A stretch of 64,000 nt of DNA from an uncultured candidate division Zixibacteria bacterium. Its GTDB lineage: Bacteria > Zixibacteria > MSB-5A5 > SM1-73. Positions within the stretch are counted from its first letter, which is position 1. Every line of letters starts with the position of its first letter. The DNA is taken from NCBI GenBank assembly GCA_903908285.1, contig CAIVRH010000046.1, forward strand, positions 1 to 64,000. The letters run 5' to 3'. Made by a program: the position numbers and the translations under genes. Below are positions 17,527-25,839 of this stretch, in pieces. The notes beneath the pieces were generated by a model. The model did no database searches and had not been told where the DNA came from. It worked only from the letters and a program-made list of their open reading frames with translations.

Positions 17527-17709
17527 ATCCCAAGTGGGGGACCGCTCATAAACAGTTAGGTGATCAAACAAACCACATCACCCACATCAACCATACCATT
17601 GCAATTTAAGTCTCCGGCATCCAGCGGGGGGAAATCCGCCCCTAAATGGATAGTTGATTTGAAATAACACGCCACCTATATCTACCAGCCCGTCTCCGGT
17701 GGCACCTCC
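17527..17709 (-). pseudogene. Decayed dockerin module, frameshifted, minus strand
   Basis: Read on the minus strand, GGATGDGLVDIGGVLFQINY, with GGFPPAG shortly after, appears in one frame. GDLNCNGMVDVGDVVCLIT and then LFMSGPPLG appear in another, separated by a frameshift and an in-frame stop. These are the two dockerin repeats seen in the intact genes but in reverse order of decay and with no upstream reading frame. It marks a lost dockerin protein gene of opposite orientation. Confidence 0.75.
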
Positions 17710-17785
17710 TCGTTAGTTCGTTAACATAACAATCCATAAATTATTTAACAGAATTGACGGCAATCGGTTACCTTCCATATATTTC

Positions 17786-17813
17786 TTGTCAAATTACAAA
17801 ACCTCAATATATT
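17786..17813 (+). promoter_or_regulatory. Sigma-70-type promoter for the MATE gene, giving a near-leaderless transcript
   Basis: TTGTCA, a 16-base spacer and TATATT. The -10 ends ten bases before the ATG at 17824, so the predicted transcript begins only a few bases before the start codon. Consistent with this, no ribosome binding site is visible. Confidence 0.45.
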
Positions 17814-17823
17814 GTTTTTTGTT

Positions 17824-19191
17824 ATGGACCAGGAAATAAAAGATAAAAGTATTCATGACCTTACCTCTGGCTCGATCACCAAAAGCATCTTTTACTTGGC
17901 CGGACCGGTGGTCACTACCATGTTTCTGGAGACCGCCTTCTCTTTAGCCAACATCTTTTGGGTGGGAAAGTTGGGGGCGGTATCACTGGCAGCGGTTATC
18001 TCCAGCACCATCTTGGTTTGGATCATCTATTCGCTTATGGGCACCATTTCGGTGGGAGTCACTGCGCTGGTATCCCGGTCCATCGGGGCAAAGGACTTGG
18101 AACAAGCCTCCTCGGTTGCCCGGCAGGCCTATCTGTTTGCCATTCTGGTGGCGTTGATACTATCCGTTCTGGGCATCTTCTTCTCTCATTCGGCTTTTGT
18201 CCTGATGGGAACCGAGCCGGAAGTCACCCGTTTGGGGAGCCGTTACTTAAGAATAATCTTCTCCGGTGCGGTCTTCCTTTTTTTGATCGACGTGTTCGGA
18301 GCTACTTTTCGCGCTTCCGGCAATACCAAAACCCCCATGCTGGTGACTTTGGGCAGCGTAGGACTCAACATCCTCTTGGATCCGTTTTTGATCTTCGGTT
18401 GGGGTCCTTTTCCCCGAATGGAGACCTCCGGCGCGGCGTTAGCCAGCATTATCTCTCAATGTTTGGGGTGTGGTCTTTTGGGTTTTCTGATCGTTCGGGG
18501 GAGATTGGGTTTTAAGTTTTCACTGTTGCCCAAACTCAAGTTACACTTTGCCACTATCTGGCGGATACTGCGCATCGGCATCCCGGCTTCGATCGCCTGG
18601 ATCACCTTCAGCATCGTCTACCTGTTTTTGAACAAGATCGTGGCGCACTTCGGAACCGAGGATATTGCGGCTCTGGGAGTGGGTAACCGCATGGAGTCGA
18701 TATCGTATCTGACCTGTTTTGGCTTCTCGGTTGCCGCCTCCACCCTGGTGGGACAGAATTTGGGAGCGGGCAAACCCGAAAGATCGTCCCGGGCTGTCTG
18801 GCAGACTGCATGGATAGTAGCTTTGATCACCGGCGTGGTCAGCATCATGTTTTTCATTTTTCCGCAGCACATCACCTCTTTTTTCATCTCCGACCCGAAG
18901 GTGGTTCAGTTGGGGACGGGTTATTTGAGGATTCTAGCCCTGTCGCAGGTCTTCATGGGGCTGGAGATAGTATTCGAGGGTGCCTTTGCCGGGGCGGGCA
19001 ACACCGTTCCGCCCATGGTGATCTCGCTCTCCGGCTCATTGGCTAGGATTCCATTGGCGTACTTTTTGGCGCTTCACACCAGCATTGGCGTGGCCGGAGT
19101 ATGGTGGGCGATCAGCCTGACCTCCGTTATCAAAGGGATAATTTCCACCTATTGGTTCAGCCGGGGGGGTTGGAAGAACAGAAATATTTAA
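17824..19191 (+). CDS. MATE-family multidrug/sodium antiporter
   Basis: A 455-residue inner-membrane protein with about twelve hydrophobic segments in two related halves, the normal MATE size. Typical stretches are ITKSIFYLAGPVVTTMFLET at the N-terminus, GTISVGVTALVSRSIGA, NTKTPMLVTLGSVGLNILLD in the first half, and ASTLVGQNLGAGKPERS plus GAGNTVPPMVISL in the second. Members export cationic drugs or metabolites using sodium or proton gradients; the substrate cannot be read here. The start is the ATG at 17824. An upstream TTG at 17812 overlaps the -10 box and is rejected. It stands alone between the dockerin region and the LIV operon. Confidence 0.9.
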   Translation: MDQEIKDKSIHDLTSGSITKSIFYLAGPVVTTMFLETAFSLANIFWVGKLGAVSLAAVISSTILVWIIYSLMGTISVGVTALVSRSIGAKDLEQASSVARQAYLFAILVALILSVLGIFFSHSAFVLMGTEPEVTRLGSRYLRIIFSGAVFLFLIDVFGATFRASGNTKTPMLVTLGSVGLNILLDPFLIFGWGPFPRMETSGAALASIISQCLGCGLLGFLIVRGRLGFKFSLLPKLKLHFATIWRILRIGIPASIAWITFSIVYLFLNKIVAHFGTEDIAALGVGNRMESISYLTCFGFSVAASTLVGQNLGAGKPERSSRAVWQTAWIVALITGVVSIMFFIFPQHITSFFISDPKVVQLGTGYLRILALSQVFMGLEIVFEGAFAGAGNTVPPMVISLSGSLARIPLAYFLALHTSIGVAGVWWAISLTSVIKGIISTYWFSRGGWKNRNI

Positions 19192-19230
19192 TTTAATGTT
19201 CAATATCTATAAAAAATCATATTTTTTTGC

Positions 19231-19259
19231 TTGCGTGGAAATATTAAGTTAATTATATT
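19231..19259 (+). promoter_or_regulatory. Sigma-70-type promoter of the LIV transporter operon
   Basis: TTGCGT, a 17-base spacer and TATATT, about 65 bases before the substrate-binding lipoprotein gene. Confidence 0.4.
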
Positions 19260-19323
19260 AGATCTGGTTACACTATAAAAAGTAAAAAGAATACCAACAT
19301 TTTGCTACAATTTGGAGGAAAAG

Positions 19324-20439
19324 ATGCGAAATCAAATAAACATTATTCTAATTCTAGTTATAACCTCTATAGCTCTTATTCTCGGATGCGCAAAAGAGAA
19401 GGAAATAAAAATCGGCGTGATTACACCCCTAACGGGAGAAGGCGCCACTTATGGTGAAGATACCAAAAGAGGAGTCGACTTGGCTGTAGAAGAAATAAAC
19501 AAGAAAGGGGGTATTGATGGAAAGATGATTACAGTGATTTACGAAGACGATCAAATAGACCCGGAAACAGGAACTAAGGCAATTCAAAAACTTATAAGCA
19601 TTAACAAAGTTCCTGTAATAATTGGTGCCTTTGGTTCATCAGTCAGCCTAGCGATTGCCCCGATTGCCGAGAAAAACAGAGTTGTTCTTTTCTCCGCTAG
19701 TTCAACTGCTGATGCACTTAAGGATGCTGGTGATTACTTCTTTAGAAATGTACCTCCAAACTCGGCACAAGGGAAAAGCGCTGCTGAATTTGCTATCGAT
19801 AAGCTGAAAGTAAAAACTGCTGCGATACTGTATATGAATAACGATTATGGCGTCAGCTTGACCAAAGCCTTCGAGAATTTCTTTTTGCAAAGAGGTGGTA
19901 CAATAGTGATTACTGAAAACTATAATCCAGGCGATAGAGATTTTAGAACTCAACTCTCGAAAATAAAAGATAAGCAACCAGATATAGTTTTTTATCCAGG
20001 ACATTATCAAGAAAGTGGGATAATCCTTAAACAAGCAAGAGAATTAGGTATAAAATCGGTTTTTATAGGGGGAGACGGTTCTTATTCACCAGAACTAATT
20101 AAAATTGCTGGAGGAGCCGCTGAAGGTTCTTACTACACATTGATGGCAATGGGTTATGGAATTGCTGATGAAGAAATTAAAAGATTCACAAATTCTTTTA
20201 ACACCAAATATAGCTTGGAGCCAGATGTCTACTCAGCTTATGCCTATGACGCTTTAAAGATAATAGCAGAGGCAATTCAAAGAGGAGGTTATAGTTCTGA
20301 AGGAATCAAAAATGCCTTATATCAAATTAAAGATTTTATAGGAGTAACAGGCATTACATCTTTTGATACATTTGGTGAAGTAAATAAACCTTTCTACATA
20401 TATGAGGTAAAGAATGGAAACTTTGAACTCTATAAATAG
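19324..20439 (+). CDS. LIV-type ABC transporter substrate-binding lipoprotein
   Basis: A 371-residue protein starting at ATG 19324, five bases after GGAGG. A lipoprotein signal ends in LILGC, so it should be anchored at the outer face of the inner membrane. The mature part follows the Peripla_BP_6 (LivJ-like) pattern: IKIGVITPLTGEGATYGED, GVDLAVEEINKKGGIDGK, VPVIIGAFGSSVSLAIAPIA and YMNNDYGVSLTKAFE. The matching permeases and ATPases lie downstream, separated by three unrelated genes. Ligands of this family include branched-chain amino acids, other amino acids, amides and urea, so the exact ligand is open. Confidence 0.9.
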   Translation: MRNQINIILILVITSIALILGCAKEKEIKIGVITPLTGEGATYGEDTKRGVDLAVEEINKKGGIDGKMITVIYEDDQIDPETGTKAIQKLISINKVPVIIGAFGSSVSLAIAPIAEKNRVVLFSASSTADALKDAGDYFFRNVPPNSAQGKSAAEFAIDKLKVKTAAILYMNNDYGVSLTKAFENFFLQRGGTIVITENYNPGDRDFRTQLSKIKDKQPDIVFYPGHYQESGIILKQARELGIKSVFIGGDGSYSPELIKIAGGAAEGSYYTLMAMGYGIADEEIKRFTNSFNTKYSLEPDVYSAYAYDALKIIAEAIQRGGYSSEGIKNALYQIKDFIGVTGITSFDTFGEVNKPFYIYEVKNGNFELYK

Positions 20440-20455
20440 AAAGAGGTATAGTGAC

Positions 20456-20611
20456 ATGAAACAAGTAAAAAGCAAAGAGCTAACGGGTAGAGTTAAGATA
20501 GATGATCCTGGAGTAATGGGTAGCAAAAAACCGCAGGGAAAAGAAAACACTGGGACGAAGCCGCAAGAGACTAAAATAGTCCGTCGACCCAAGAGTGGCA
20601 AAAGCCTTTGA
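20456..20611 (+). CDS. Small Lys-rich peptide of 51 residues, tentative
   Basis: It begins MKQVKSKELTGRVKIDDPG and ends IVRRPKSGKSL. AGAGG lies about ten bases before the ATG. It sits 16 bases after the substrate-binding gene and ends before the ATG I prefer for the next gene. It is hydrophilic, Lys/Gly/Pro-rich and without Cys or Trp, and probably disordered. I do not recognise it. Its position directly before a membrane protein and a radical SAM enzyme makes it worth checking as a peptide substrate, but the sequence alone gives no core motif. Confidence 0.4.
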   Translation: MKQVKSKELTGRVKIDDPGVMGSKKPQGKENTGTKPQETKIVRRPKSGKSL

Positions 20612-20648
20612 AGCTAGTGCTTTTAAGTTGCATTCTACGAGGACTAGG

Positions 20649-22028
20649 ATGAGAAAGAAGATGCGTACTATTTGGAGTTTAATCGGGCTTCTTTTAATCG
20701 GATTATTGTTATATGTAATAGGAAACAACTATAACAAGCCTATCGCTTTAGTTTTAGGTGCCTTGCTTGGAGTAATTAGTGTTCTCGGTATTTTTCTTCG
20801 GGCTTTATGGGATCCATTAAAGACCCTGATACGCAACATGTTTGTTTTTAAATATTCGATTTCCTATGCTCGGGCATGGGCTAGGCTTATAAGAAGATGT
20901 TTACCTGATGCTCAGCCACTACTCTTATCCTTTATTAATCGTTATATTGAAGAAGAAATCGCTGATATTAGTGGAAAGAGTCAGGCAAGCAAGAATTTTG
21001 TTGTAACGAATTTTGTTGCTTATTCCCAATACGTCACTAAAATCGTAGAAGCAGCTTCAGAGCATTTTTCTAAGGTTTATGGAGAGCATTATTGTCTTTT
21101 TTGTTTTACGACACTTGTCATGTCTCCGATCAAGTGGTTTAATTTTAATGAAGATAATCAGGTTAAGGGACAGTTTTTATCCGTTGATGAGAAATGGGAG
21201 AAATATAAACAATTCCTAATGAGACTTGTTGCTTCTCCCAAAAAGTCCTCTAGTAAATCAGAGAGCAGTGTGTCAGCTGGGAATATCAAAGTTGAACGCT
21301 GTATAGTGGTAGTTAACGACACACCCAAAAACAATGGAGACGAAGAAGATATTGAGGAAGACATAAATACGTTTAGAAAATTGAATGAAAATCCTAGTTT
21401 TGCATTTAAGCTTGCAACAGATATGACGCGACATTTTTTTTACCCGATACTTGTTCCCGCTAAGGAAGGAAAATCACAGTTTAGTAGCCTGAAACCCATT
21501 AATACAGCACAAATCGAGACATGGCTAAAAGGTGATCTTAAAATGTTGAAAACGGATCTTGATTTCTACCTAAAAGATACCAGTGGAGCTAATGGGCATG
21601 CATATCTCATTCTACCTAATGAACATATTAGGACAAGCCAACTCAAAGCACCACATCACTATAAGTGGGAGAGAGTTGGCAGGACATTCATTGAGTTGTT
21701 TCATACTCATCCACCATACAAATATGCGAAGTTCAAAACGTTAAACTGGAACGAATGGCATTCCTATTTTGATAAAGAGATAGAAGATATTAATAAGATT
21801 CCTGAGGATTTATTTGTTATAGGTTTTTGCAAAGATGACGAAGAAAAACCGGATTGGGTTTTTTGCTTAGCAGCAGATATAGACGAAAACAACGACAAAC
21901 TATCCCTGGAGTTTATTTGTGACGGGATGAACCCAGTACGTTTCCGCAAGATCAAGGAATTTGTAGATGAAATACGTACCAAATCAATAGATTTAAATCA
22001 TTGGATAACAGAGCACACACCTACCTAA
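20649..22028 (+). CDS. Unknown protein with two N-terminal membrane segments and a large soluble domain
   Basis: A 459-residue protein. I start at ATG 20649 because GAGG lies six bases upstream; an in-frame GTG at 20595 lacks a site and overlaps the preceding small ORF. Residues about 8-25 and 30-50 are adjacent membrane helices. The remaining roughly 400 residues are soluble, with a Ser-rich linker (SPKKSSSKSESSVSAG) and a C-terminal region containing GANGHAYLILPNEHI, FIELFHTHPP and DWVFCLAADID. I could not assign a family. The HTH-P sequence followed by an S-Y-F-D is reminiscent of a JAMM metalloprotease, but the spacing is wrong. The gene is translated just before the radical SAM gene (22-base gap), so the two probably work together. 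Confidence 0.6.
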   Translation: MRKKMRTIWSLIGLLLIGLLLYVIGNNYNKPIALVLGALLGVISVLGIFLRALWDPLKTLIRNMFVFKYSISYARAWARLIRRCLPDAQPLLLSFINRYIEEEIADISGKSQASKNFVVTNFVAYSQYVTKIVEAASEHFSKVYGEHYCLFCFTTLVMSPIKWFNFNEDNQVKGQFLSVDEKWEKYKQFLMRLVASPKKSSSKSESSVSAGNIKVERCIVVVNDTPKNNGDEEDIEEDINTFRKLNENPSFAFKLATDMTRHFFYPILVPAKEGKSQFSSLKPINTAQIETWLKGDLKMLKTDLDFYLKDTSGANGHAYLILPNEHIRTSQLKAPHHYKWERVGRTFIELFHTHPPYKYAKFKTLNWNEWHSYFDKEIEDINKIPEDLFVIGFCKDDEEKPDWVFCLAADIDENNDKLSLEFICDGMNPVRFRKIKEFVDEIRTKSIDLNHWITEHTPT

Positions 22029-22049
22029 CACAGGCTTGAGAAGTCTTAC

Positions 22050-23666
22050 ATGAAACTTATACTTTTTTTCCCACCAAGCTGGAGTTTAAATGTAGGGAAT
22101 CCACATCTCGCTTTACCTTTATTAAAGGCAACATTAGAAGCAGACAGTGTAGATGTTAGGGTAAGAGACCTCAACCTAGAAGTATGCGAATTCCATAGAG
22201 TTCACATTACTTCGAGCGAAGCAGCAAACTCAATACGCCTTAATACTGTGGAAGCAATGAATATGGTCTATTTTAATGCCGAAGATAAACTAATGCAAGT
22301 TGCAAAAAATTATCATGGTGAATGGAATTTACAATTGGGATTTAAATATCACAATTGGTCTCATTATTCCTCAAAAGATATACAAGAAACCCTAAAGCTT
22401 GATTCTCCATTTACAGAGTACTTTAAGACAGAGATTTTACCTTGGCTTGAGAAAGAAGAACCGAAAGTAATTGGTTTTAGTATCGCCTCTATTTACCAGA
22501 TAATACCCGCGCTTCAACTTTGCTGGATGTTAAGAAGGGTTGGCTACAGCGGTATTGTCATATTCGGAGGGAATACCATTTCGCGATTAAAAGAAGAGAT
22601 TATCAAGACACCTTGGTTATTTGATTTAGTGGATGGGTTTATTATTTTCCAAGGCGAGTTACCATTTCTATCTCTCTCCAAGGTCGTATATAGTGGAAAA
22701 GGCTTCAGCAATGTGCCCAATTTAATCTGGCGAGATAAAGGGGTAATAAAAGAAAATCAGACAATACACAAGCAAGATCCCAACCTAATTCCAACTCCAG
22801 ATTTTGGAGAATTACCTCTGGAGAAGTACTGGGGAGTTAATTACTTGCCACTTTTAGCCGCAAGAGGATGCTACTATGCGAAATGCAGTTTTTGCTCGAT
22901 CCCATATGGGTACGGACATAGTGGTTTTAGTGGGGTAAAGGATACGGAATTGGTTTTTCGAGATATAATTACCCTACAAAATAAGTATGAGATGCAGAGA
23001 TTCAAATTTATGGATGAAGCACTCTTACCCAAGATGCTAATGGAGTTATCAGACCTGATTCTAAATGAGATGATCCAGATTGAATGGGAAGGCTATTTGA
23101 GACTGGAACAATGTTGGTTGGATAAAGTATTTGTTAATAAGCTCGGACATAGTGGCTTCAAAAAGGGATATTTTGGTCTTGAGCTCTATGATGAAAATAC
23201 AAGGAATAGCCTTAAGAAAAATGATAATGTTAAAGATATTTTGGTAATTTTGAAGAACTGCCATTATGCTGGGATTAAGGTTCATCTTTTCTGTATGTTC
23301 GGATTCCCGGGGACAGGGCGTAAAGAAGCTGAGAGAACAATAGAATTCATTCTAACGCATAGAGATTTGATTGATACAGTTGACTTGAATGCTTATACAT
23401 ATGCAAGGCATACAAGTGTACAGGGTACTGAGAAGATATTAAATCCTCATCAGGACTGGGCTTTAGAATATGAATATGCCCCTATAAATGATGGCGTTTT
23501 ATCCTCGAAAGAAGTTGATAAGTTAGTAACTGAGATGGAAGATATAATTTGGGAAGAATGTCCCCGCTTGCTTCATCCTATTTATAGATTGGTGTCACCT
23601 TGGAGCAACATTGAAGATACCCAGGGCACCAAGAGAGAAAAAAATGCCTTATCAATTGCTTCTTAA
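22050..23666 (+). CDS. B12-binding-domain radical SAM protein
   Basis: A 538-residue protein. Residues 1-215 follow the cobalamin-binding fold seen in this class (ILFFPPSW, NPHLALPLLKATLEA, VIGFSIASIYQ, IVIFGGNTISRLKE). The iron-sulfur motif is C274-x4-C279-x2-C282 in AARGCYYAKCSFCSIPYG, one residue longer than the classic CX3CX2C but of a kind seen in some B12-type radical SAM families. The radical SAM barrel continues with FKFMDEALLP, GYLRLEQCWLD and HLFCMFGFPGTGRKEAERT. Members carry out methylations, ring formations and other radical chemistry on peptides, lipids or small molecules. The substrate is unknown. It overlaps the start of livH by 23 bases, so it is translationally tied to the transporter operon. 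Confidence 0.85.
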   Translation: MKLILFFPPSWSLNVGNPHLALPLLKATLEADSVDVRVRDLNLEVCEFHRVHITSSEAANSIRLNTVEAMNMVYFNAEDKLMQVAKNYHGEWNLQLGFKYHNWSHYSSKDIQETLKLDSPFTEYFKTEILPWLEKEEPKVIGFSIASIYQIIPALQLCWMLRRVGYSGIVIFGGNTISRLKEEIIKTPWLFDLVDGFIIFQGELPFLSLSKVVYSGKGFSNVPNLIWRDKGVIKENQTIHKQDPNLIPTPDFGELPLEKYWGVNYLPLLAARGCYYAKCSFCSIPYGYGHSGFSGVKDTELVFRDIITLQNKYEMQRFKFMDEALLPKMLMELSDLILNEMIQIEWEGYLRLEQCWLDKVFVNKLGHSGFKKGYFGLELYDENTRNSLKKNDNVKDILVILKNCHYAGIKVHLFCMFGFPGTGRKEAERTIEFILTHRDLIDTVDLNAYTYARHTSVQGTEKILNPHQDWALEYEYAPINDGVLSSKEVDKLVTEMEDIIWEECPRLLHPIYRLVSPWSNIEDTQGTKREKNALSIAS

Positions 23667-24522
23667 TGGCATCATTGCAGGCAGCATTTATGCTCTTATC
23701 GCTTTGGGTTTCGCCATTATATATAGAACAGTTAAGTTTTTACACCTTGCCCATGGTATAGTCTATACCACAGGTGCTTATCTTGCCTATACTTTTTTTA
23801 TCCTTCTCCACATCCATCCCATAATTTCTTTTTTTTTATCTATAATCCTCTGTGCGCTTCTGGGCATTGCTATTGACAAAAGCGTTTATTATCCTCTTAG
23901 AGTTAAGAAAGCATCCAATCTTATCTTTCTTCTTGCCTCTTTTGGGGTTTTCATTTTTCTGCAAAATCTTATCCAGCTTGTCTATGGGGCGCAGATTCTC
24001 ACGTTAAGAACCGGTCCGGTCAAAGAAGGTTACCACATATTTTCGGCGGTTATCACTCCCATCCAAATATGGATATTAGTTGTTAGTTGTTGGTTGTTAG
24101 TTATACTATGGGGCTTTGTCAAATATACCAGGCTGGGTAAAGCCATGCGGGCGGTTTCGGATGATCAGGTTGCGGCATCGGTTGTGGGAATAAACCCGGA
24201 TAAAACCATACTCTCTTCTTTTGCCATCGGTTCTGCATTAGCCGGTGCCGCAGGAATTTTAATCTCGTTGGAGACAAATATCGAGCCAACCATGGGCTTT
24301 TCGGCAGTACTCAAAGGGGTGATAGCTTCCATAATCGGAGGTATTGGCAGTATCCCCGGAGCTATGCTGGGCGGGTTCTTTTTGGGCATAGCTGAGAACC
24401 TGGGTATCTGGAAAATCCAAGCCGGCTGGAAAGATTGCATATCGTTCATTATTCTTATTATCTTCCTGCTATTAAGACCGGGGGGAATTTTTGGAGTGAA
24501 AACGGAAAAAGAGCAGATATAG
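23644..24522 (+). CDS. livH: LIV-type ABC transporter permease LivH
   Basis: A 292-residue inner-membrane permease. The chosen start is ATG 23644, inside the end of the radical SAM gene; an earlier TTG lacks support. It has the LivH features GIIAGSIYALIALGFAIIYR at the N-terminus, LAHGIVYTTGAYLAY, the EAA-like cytoplasmic loop GKAMRAVSDDQVAASVVGI, and a C-terminal GGIGSIPGAMLGGFFLGIAE. It pairs with LivM to form the channel. Oddly, the stretch coding for ILVVSCWLLVI (24076-24095) contains a 20-base word that recurs, inverted, after the four-helix-bundle gene downstream. Confidence 0.9.
   Translation: MPYQLLLNGIIAGSIYALIALGFAIIYRTVKFLHLAHGIVYTTGAYLAYTFFILLHIHPIISFFLSIILCALLGIAIDKSVYYPLRVKKASNLIFLLASFGVFIFLQNLIQLVYGAQILTLRTGPVKEGYHIFSAVITPIQIWILVVSCWLLVILWGFVKYTRLGKAMRAVSDDQVAASVVGINPDKTILSSFAIGSALAGAAGILISLETNIEPTMGFSAVLKGVIASIIGGIGSIPGAMLGGFFLGIAENLGIWKIQAGWKDCISFIILIIFLLLRPGGIFGVKTEKEQI
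24076..24095 (+). repeat. 20-base word inside livH, inverted copy at 24932-24951
   Basis: TTAGTTGTTAGTTGTTGGTT, within the coding sequence of a membrane helix. Its perfect reverse complement lies right after the four-helix-bundle gene. Confidence 0.85.
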
Positions 24523-24550
24523 TTGTTGGTTGTTAGTTTTTAATTGTTAG
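24522..24550 (+). repeat. Left flank repeat of the four-helix-bundle cassette
   Basis: It begins at the last base of the livH stop codon. AGTTTTTAATTGTTAG (24535-24550) matches the reverse complement of the right flank at 15 of 16 positions. Confidence 0.75.
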
Positions 24551-24571
24551 CGATTAGTAAAGGCGAGGAAA

Positions 24572-24958
24572 ATGTATAGGTTTGAAAAATTAATAGTCTG
24601 GCAGAAGGCAATGGATTTTTGTCTGTTGGTTTACGAAAAAACCAAAAGTTATCCCAAGGAAGAAATGTTTGGATTGACTTCACAGTTTCGCCGTGCAGCA
24701 TCTTCAATTCCGTTGAATATTGCCGAAGGTTCTGCCTGCCATACCAAAAAGGAGTTTGTTCAATTTTTGACTATTGCTCTAAGATCACAATATGAATGTG
24801 TCACTATCACGAAATTATCTCAACGCTTGGGATTTTTAAACAAATCAGATTTTGAAATCATTGAGGAGAAGTCTGCCGTGGTCGGTCGTTTAGTCCAAGC
24901 TCTAATAAATTCCCTTAAGAACCGATCCAAAAACCAACAACTAACAACTAAAAACTGA
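24572..24958 (+). CDS. Four-helix-bundle protein of the 23S rRNA intervening-sequence (S23) family
   Basis: A 128-residue protein with the hallmarks of this family: FEKLIVWQKAMDF at the N-terminus, then YPKEEMFGLTSQFRRAASSI, PLNIAEGSA and a long C-terminal helical part. The usual family length is about 115-130 residues. Members form pentameric helical bundles; their role is unknown, and they occur both inside 23S rRNA genes and as stand-alone cassettes. Here the gene lies between livH and livM, with inverted word repeats on both sides, and its stop codon lies at the end of the right repeat. It looks like an inserted cassette, not a transporter part. Confidence 0.9.
   Translation: MYRFEKLIVWQKAMDFCLLVYEKTKSYPKEEMFGLTSQFRRAASSIPLNIAEGSACHTKKEFVQFLTIALRSQYECVTITKLSQRLGFLNKSDFEIIEEKSAVVGRLVQALINSLKNRSKNQQLTTKN
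24932..24951 (-). repeat. Right flank repeat of the four-helix-bundle cassette
   Basis: AACCAACAACTAACAACTAA, the exact reverse complement of the 20-base word inside livH (24076-24095), followed by AAAACTGAATC before livM. Confidence 0.85.
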
Positions 24959-24961
24959 ATC

Positions 24962-25831
24962 ATGGAATACTTTCTTCATATTCTGATAATCGCTGGCATA
25001 TATATCATTCTCACCTTGAGCCTTAACCTCATTGTCGGTTATACCGGTTTACCTGCATTAGGCCATGCGGCTTTCTCCTGCGTGGGTGCATATACTTCCA
25101 GTTTGCTGGCGTTGAATTTCGGCATCTCCCCCTGGTTTGGACTTTTAATCGGAGCGGGTGTAGCGGTCTTGTTTGGAATAGCGATAGGATATCCCTCTTT
25201 GCGTCTAAAGGGAGATTATCTGGCTTTGGCTACTTTCGGTTTCGGAGTAATCGTTTACTCTGTGGCAAAAAATTGGGTCTCGTTAACCAGAGGTCCAATG
25301 GGGCTTCCCGGAATTCCGAGATTTTCGATCTTTGGTTTTTCCCTAGATCCTTTATGGTCATATCTGCTCTTGGTTACTGTTTTTGTTTTGTTGACCATTT
25401 TCGTCTTAAGAAGAGTGGTTGGCTCGCCTTTTGGCAGAGTGTTGAGATCGATCCGGGAGGATGAGATCGCATCCGAGGCTTTGGGAAAGGATACGGCCAA
25501 ATATAAACTGATCGTTTTCATGCTGGGAGCATTTTTCGCAGGGATTGCCGGAAGCTTGTATGCTCATTATATCACCTTCATCGATCCTTCAAGTTTCACG
25601 GTTATGGAATCGATAACCATTTTGCTTATGGTGATATTTGGCGGTATGGGAAATATATTGGGCTCGGTTATCGGCGCAACCGTACTGGTCGTATTCCCAG
25701 AACTCCTCAGGTTTCTGGGAATGCCCAGCTCTATAGAGGCTCCGGCCAGGCAGATGATTTACGGTCTCTTGCTGGTCATCCTGATGATAAAAAGACCCCA
25801 GGGTTTATTGGGAAGGTATCGTTTCAGGTAA
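24962..25831 (+). CDS. livM: LIV-type ABC transporter permease LivM
   Basis: A 289-residue inner-membrane permease. Typical features are [20 protein letters not shown] at the N-terminus, [20 protein letters not shown], the cytoplasmic loop [20 protein letters not shown], and [19 protein letters not shown] near the end. It is the partner of LivH, from which it is separated only by the four-helix-bundle cassette. Its ATG follows the cassette stop by three bases, and livG follows after eight bases. Confidence 0.92.
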   Translation: MEYFLHILIIAGIYIILTLSLNLIVGYTGLPALGHAAFSCVGAYTSSLLALNFGISPWFGLLIGAGVAVLFGIAIGYPSLRLKGDYLALATFGFGVIVYSVAKNWVSLTRGPMGLPGIPRFSIFGFSLDPLWSYLLLVTVFVLLTIFVLRRVVGSPFGRVLRSIREDEIASEALGKDTAKYKLIVFMLGAFFAGIAGSLYAHYITFIDPSSFTVMESITILLMVIFGGMGNILGSVIGATVLVVFPELLRFLGMPSSIEAPARQMIYGLLLVILMIKRPQGLLGRYRFR

Positions 25832-25839
25832 AGTGGAAT

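Larger units (their letters stand above)
17332..17823. other. Spacer holding a decayed dockerin and a near-leaderless promoter
   Basis: It contains the minus-strand dockerin remnant (17527-17709) and the MATE promoter (17786-17813). I saw no intact gene or clear terminator. Confidence 0.6.

Noticed and set aside
21580-21790. JAMM/MPN-type metalloprotease motif (HTHP ... S-x-x-D) in the unknown membrane protein
   Set aside because: The distance between the HxH and the S-x-x-D is about 17 residues instead of about 7, and no upstream catalytic Glu is in the expected place.
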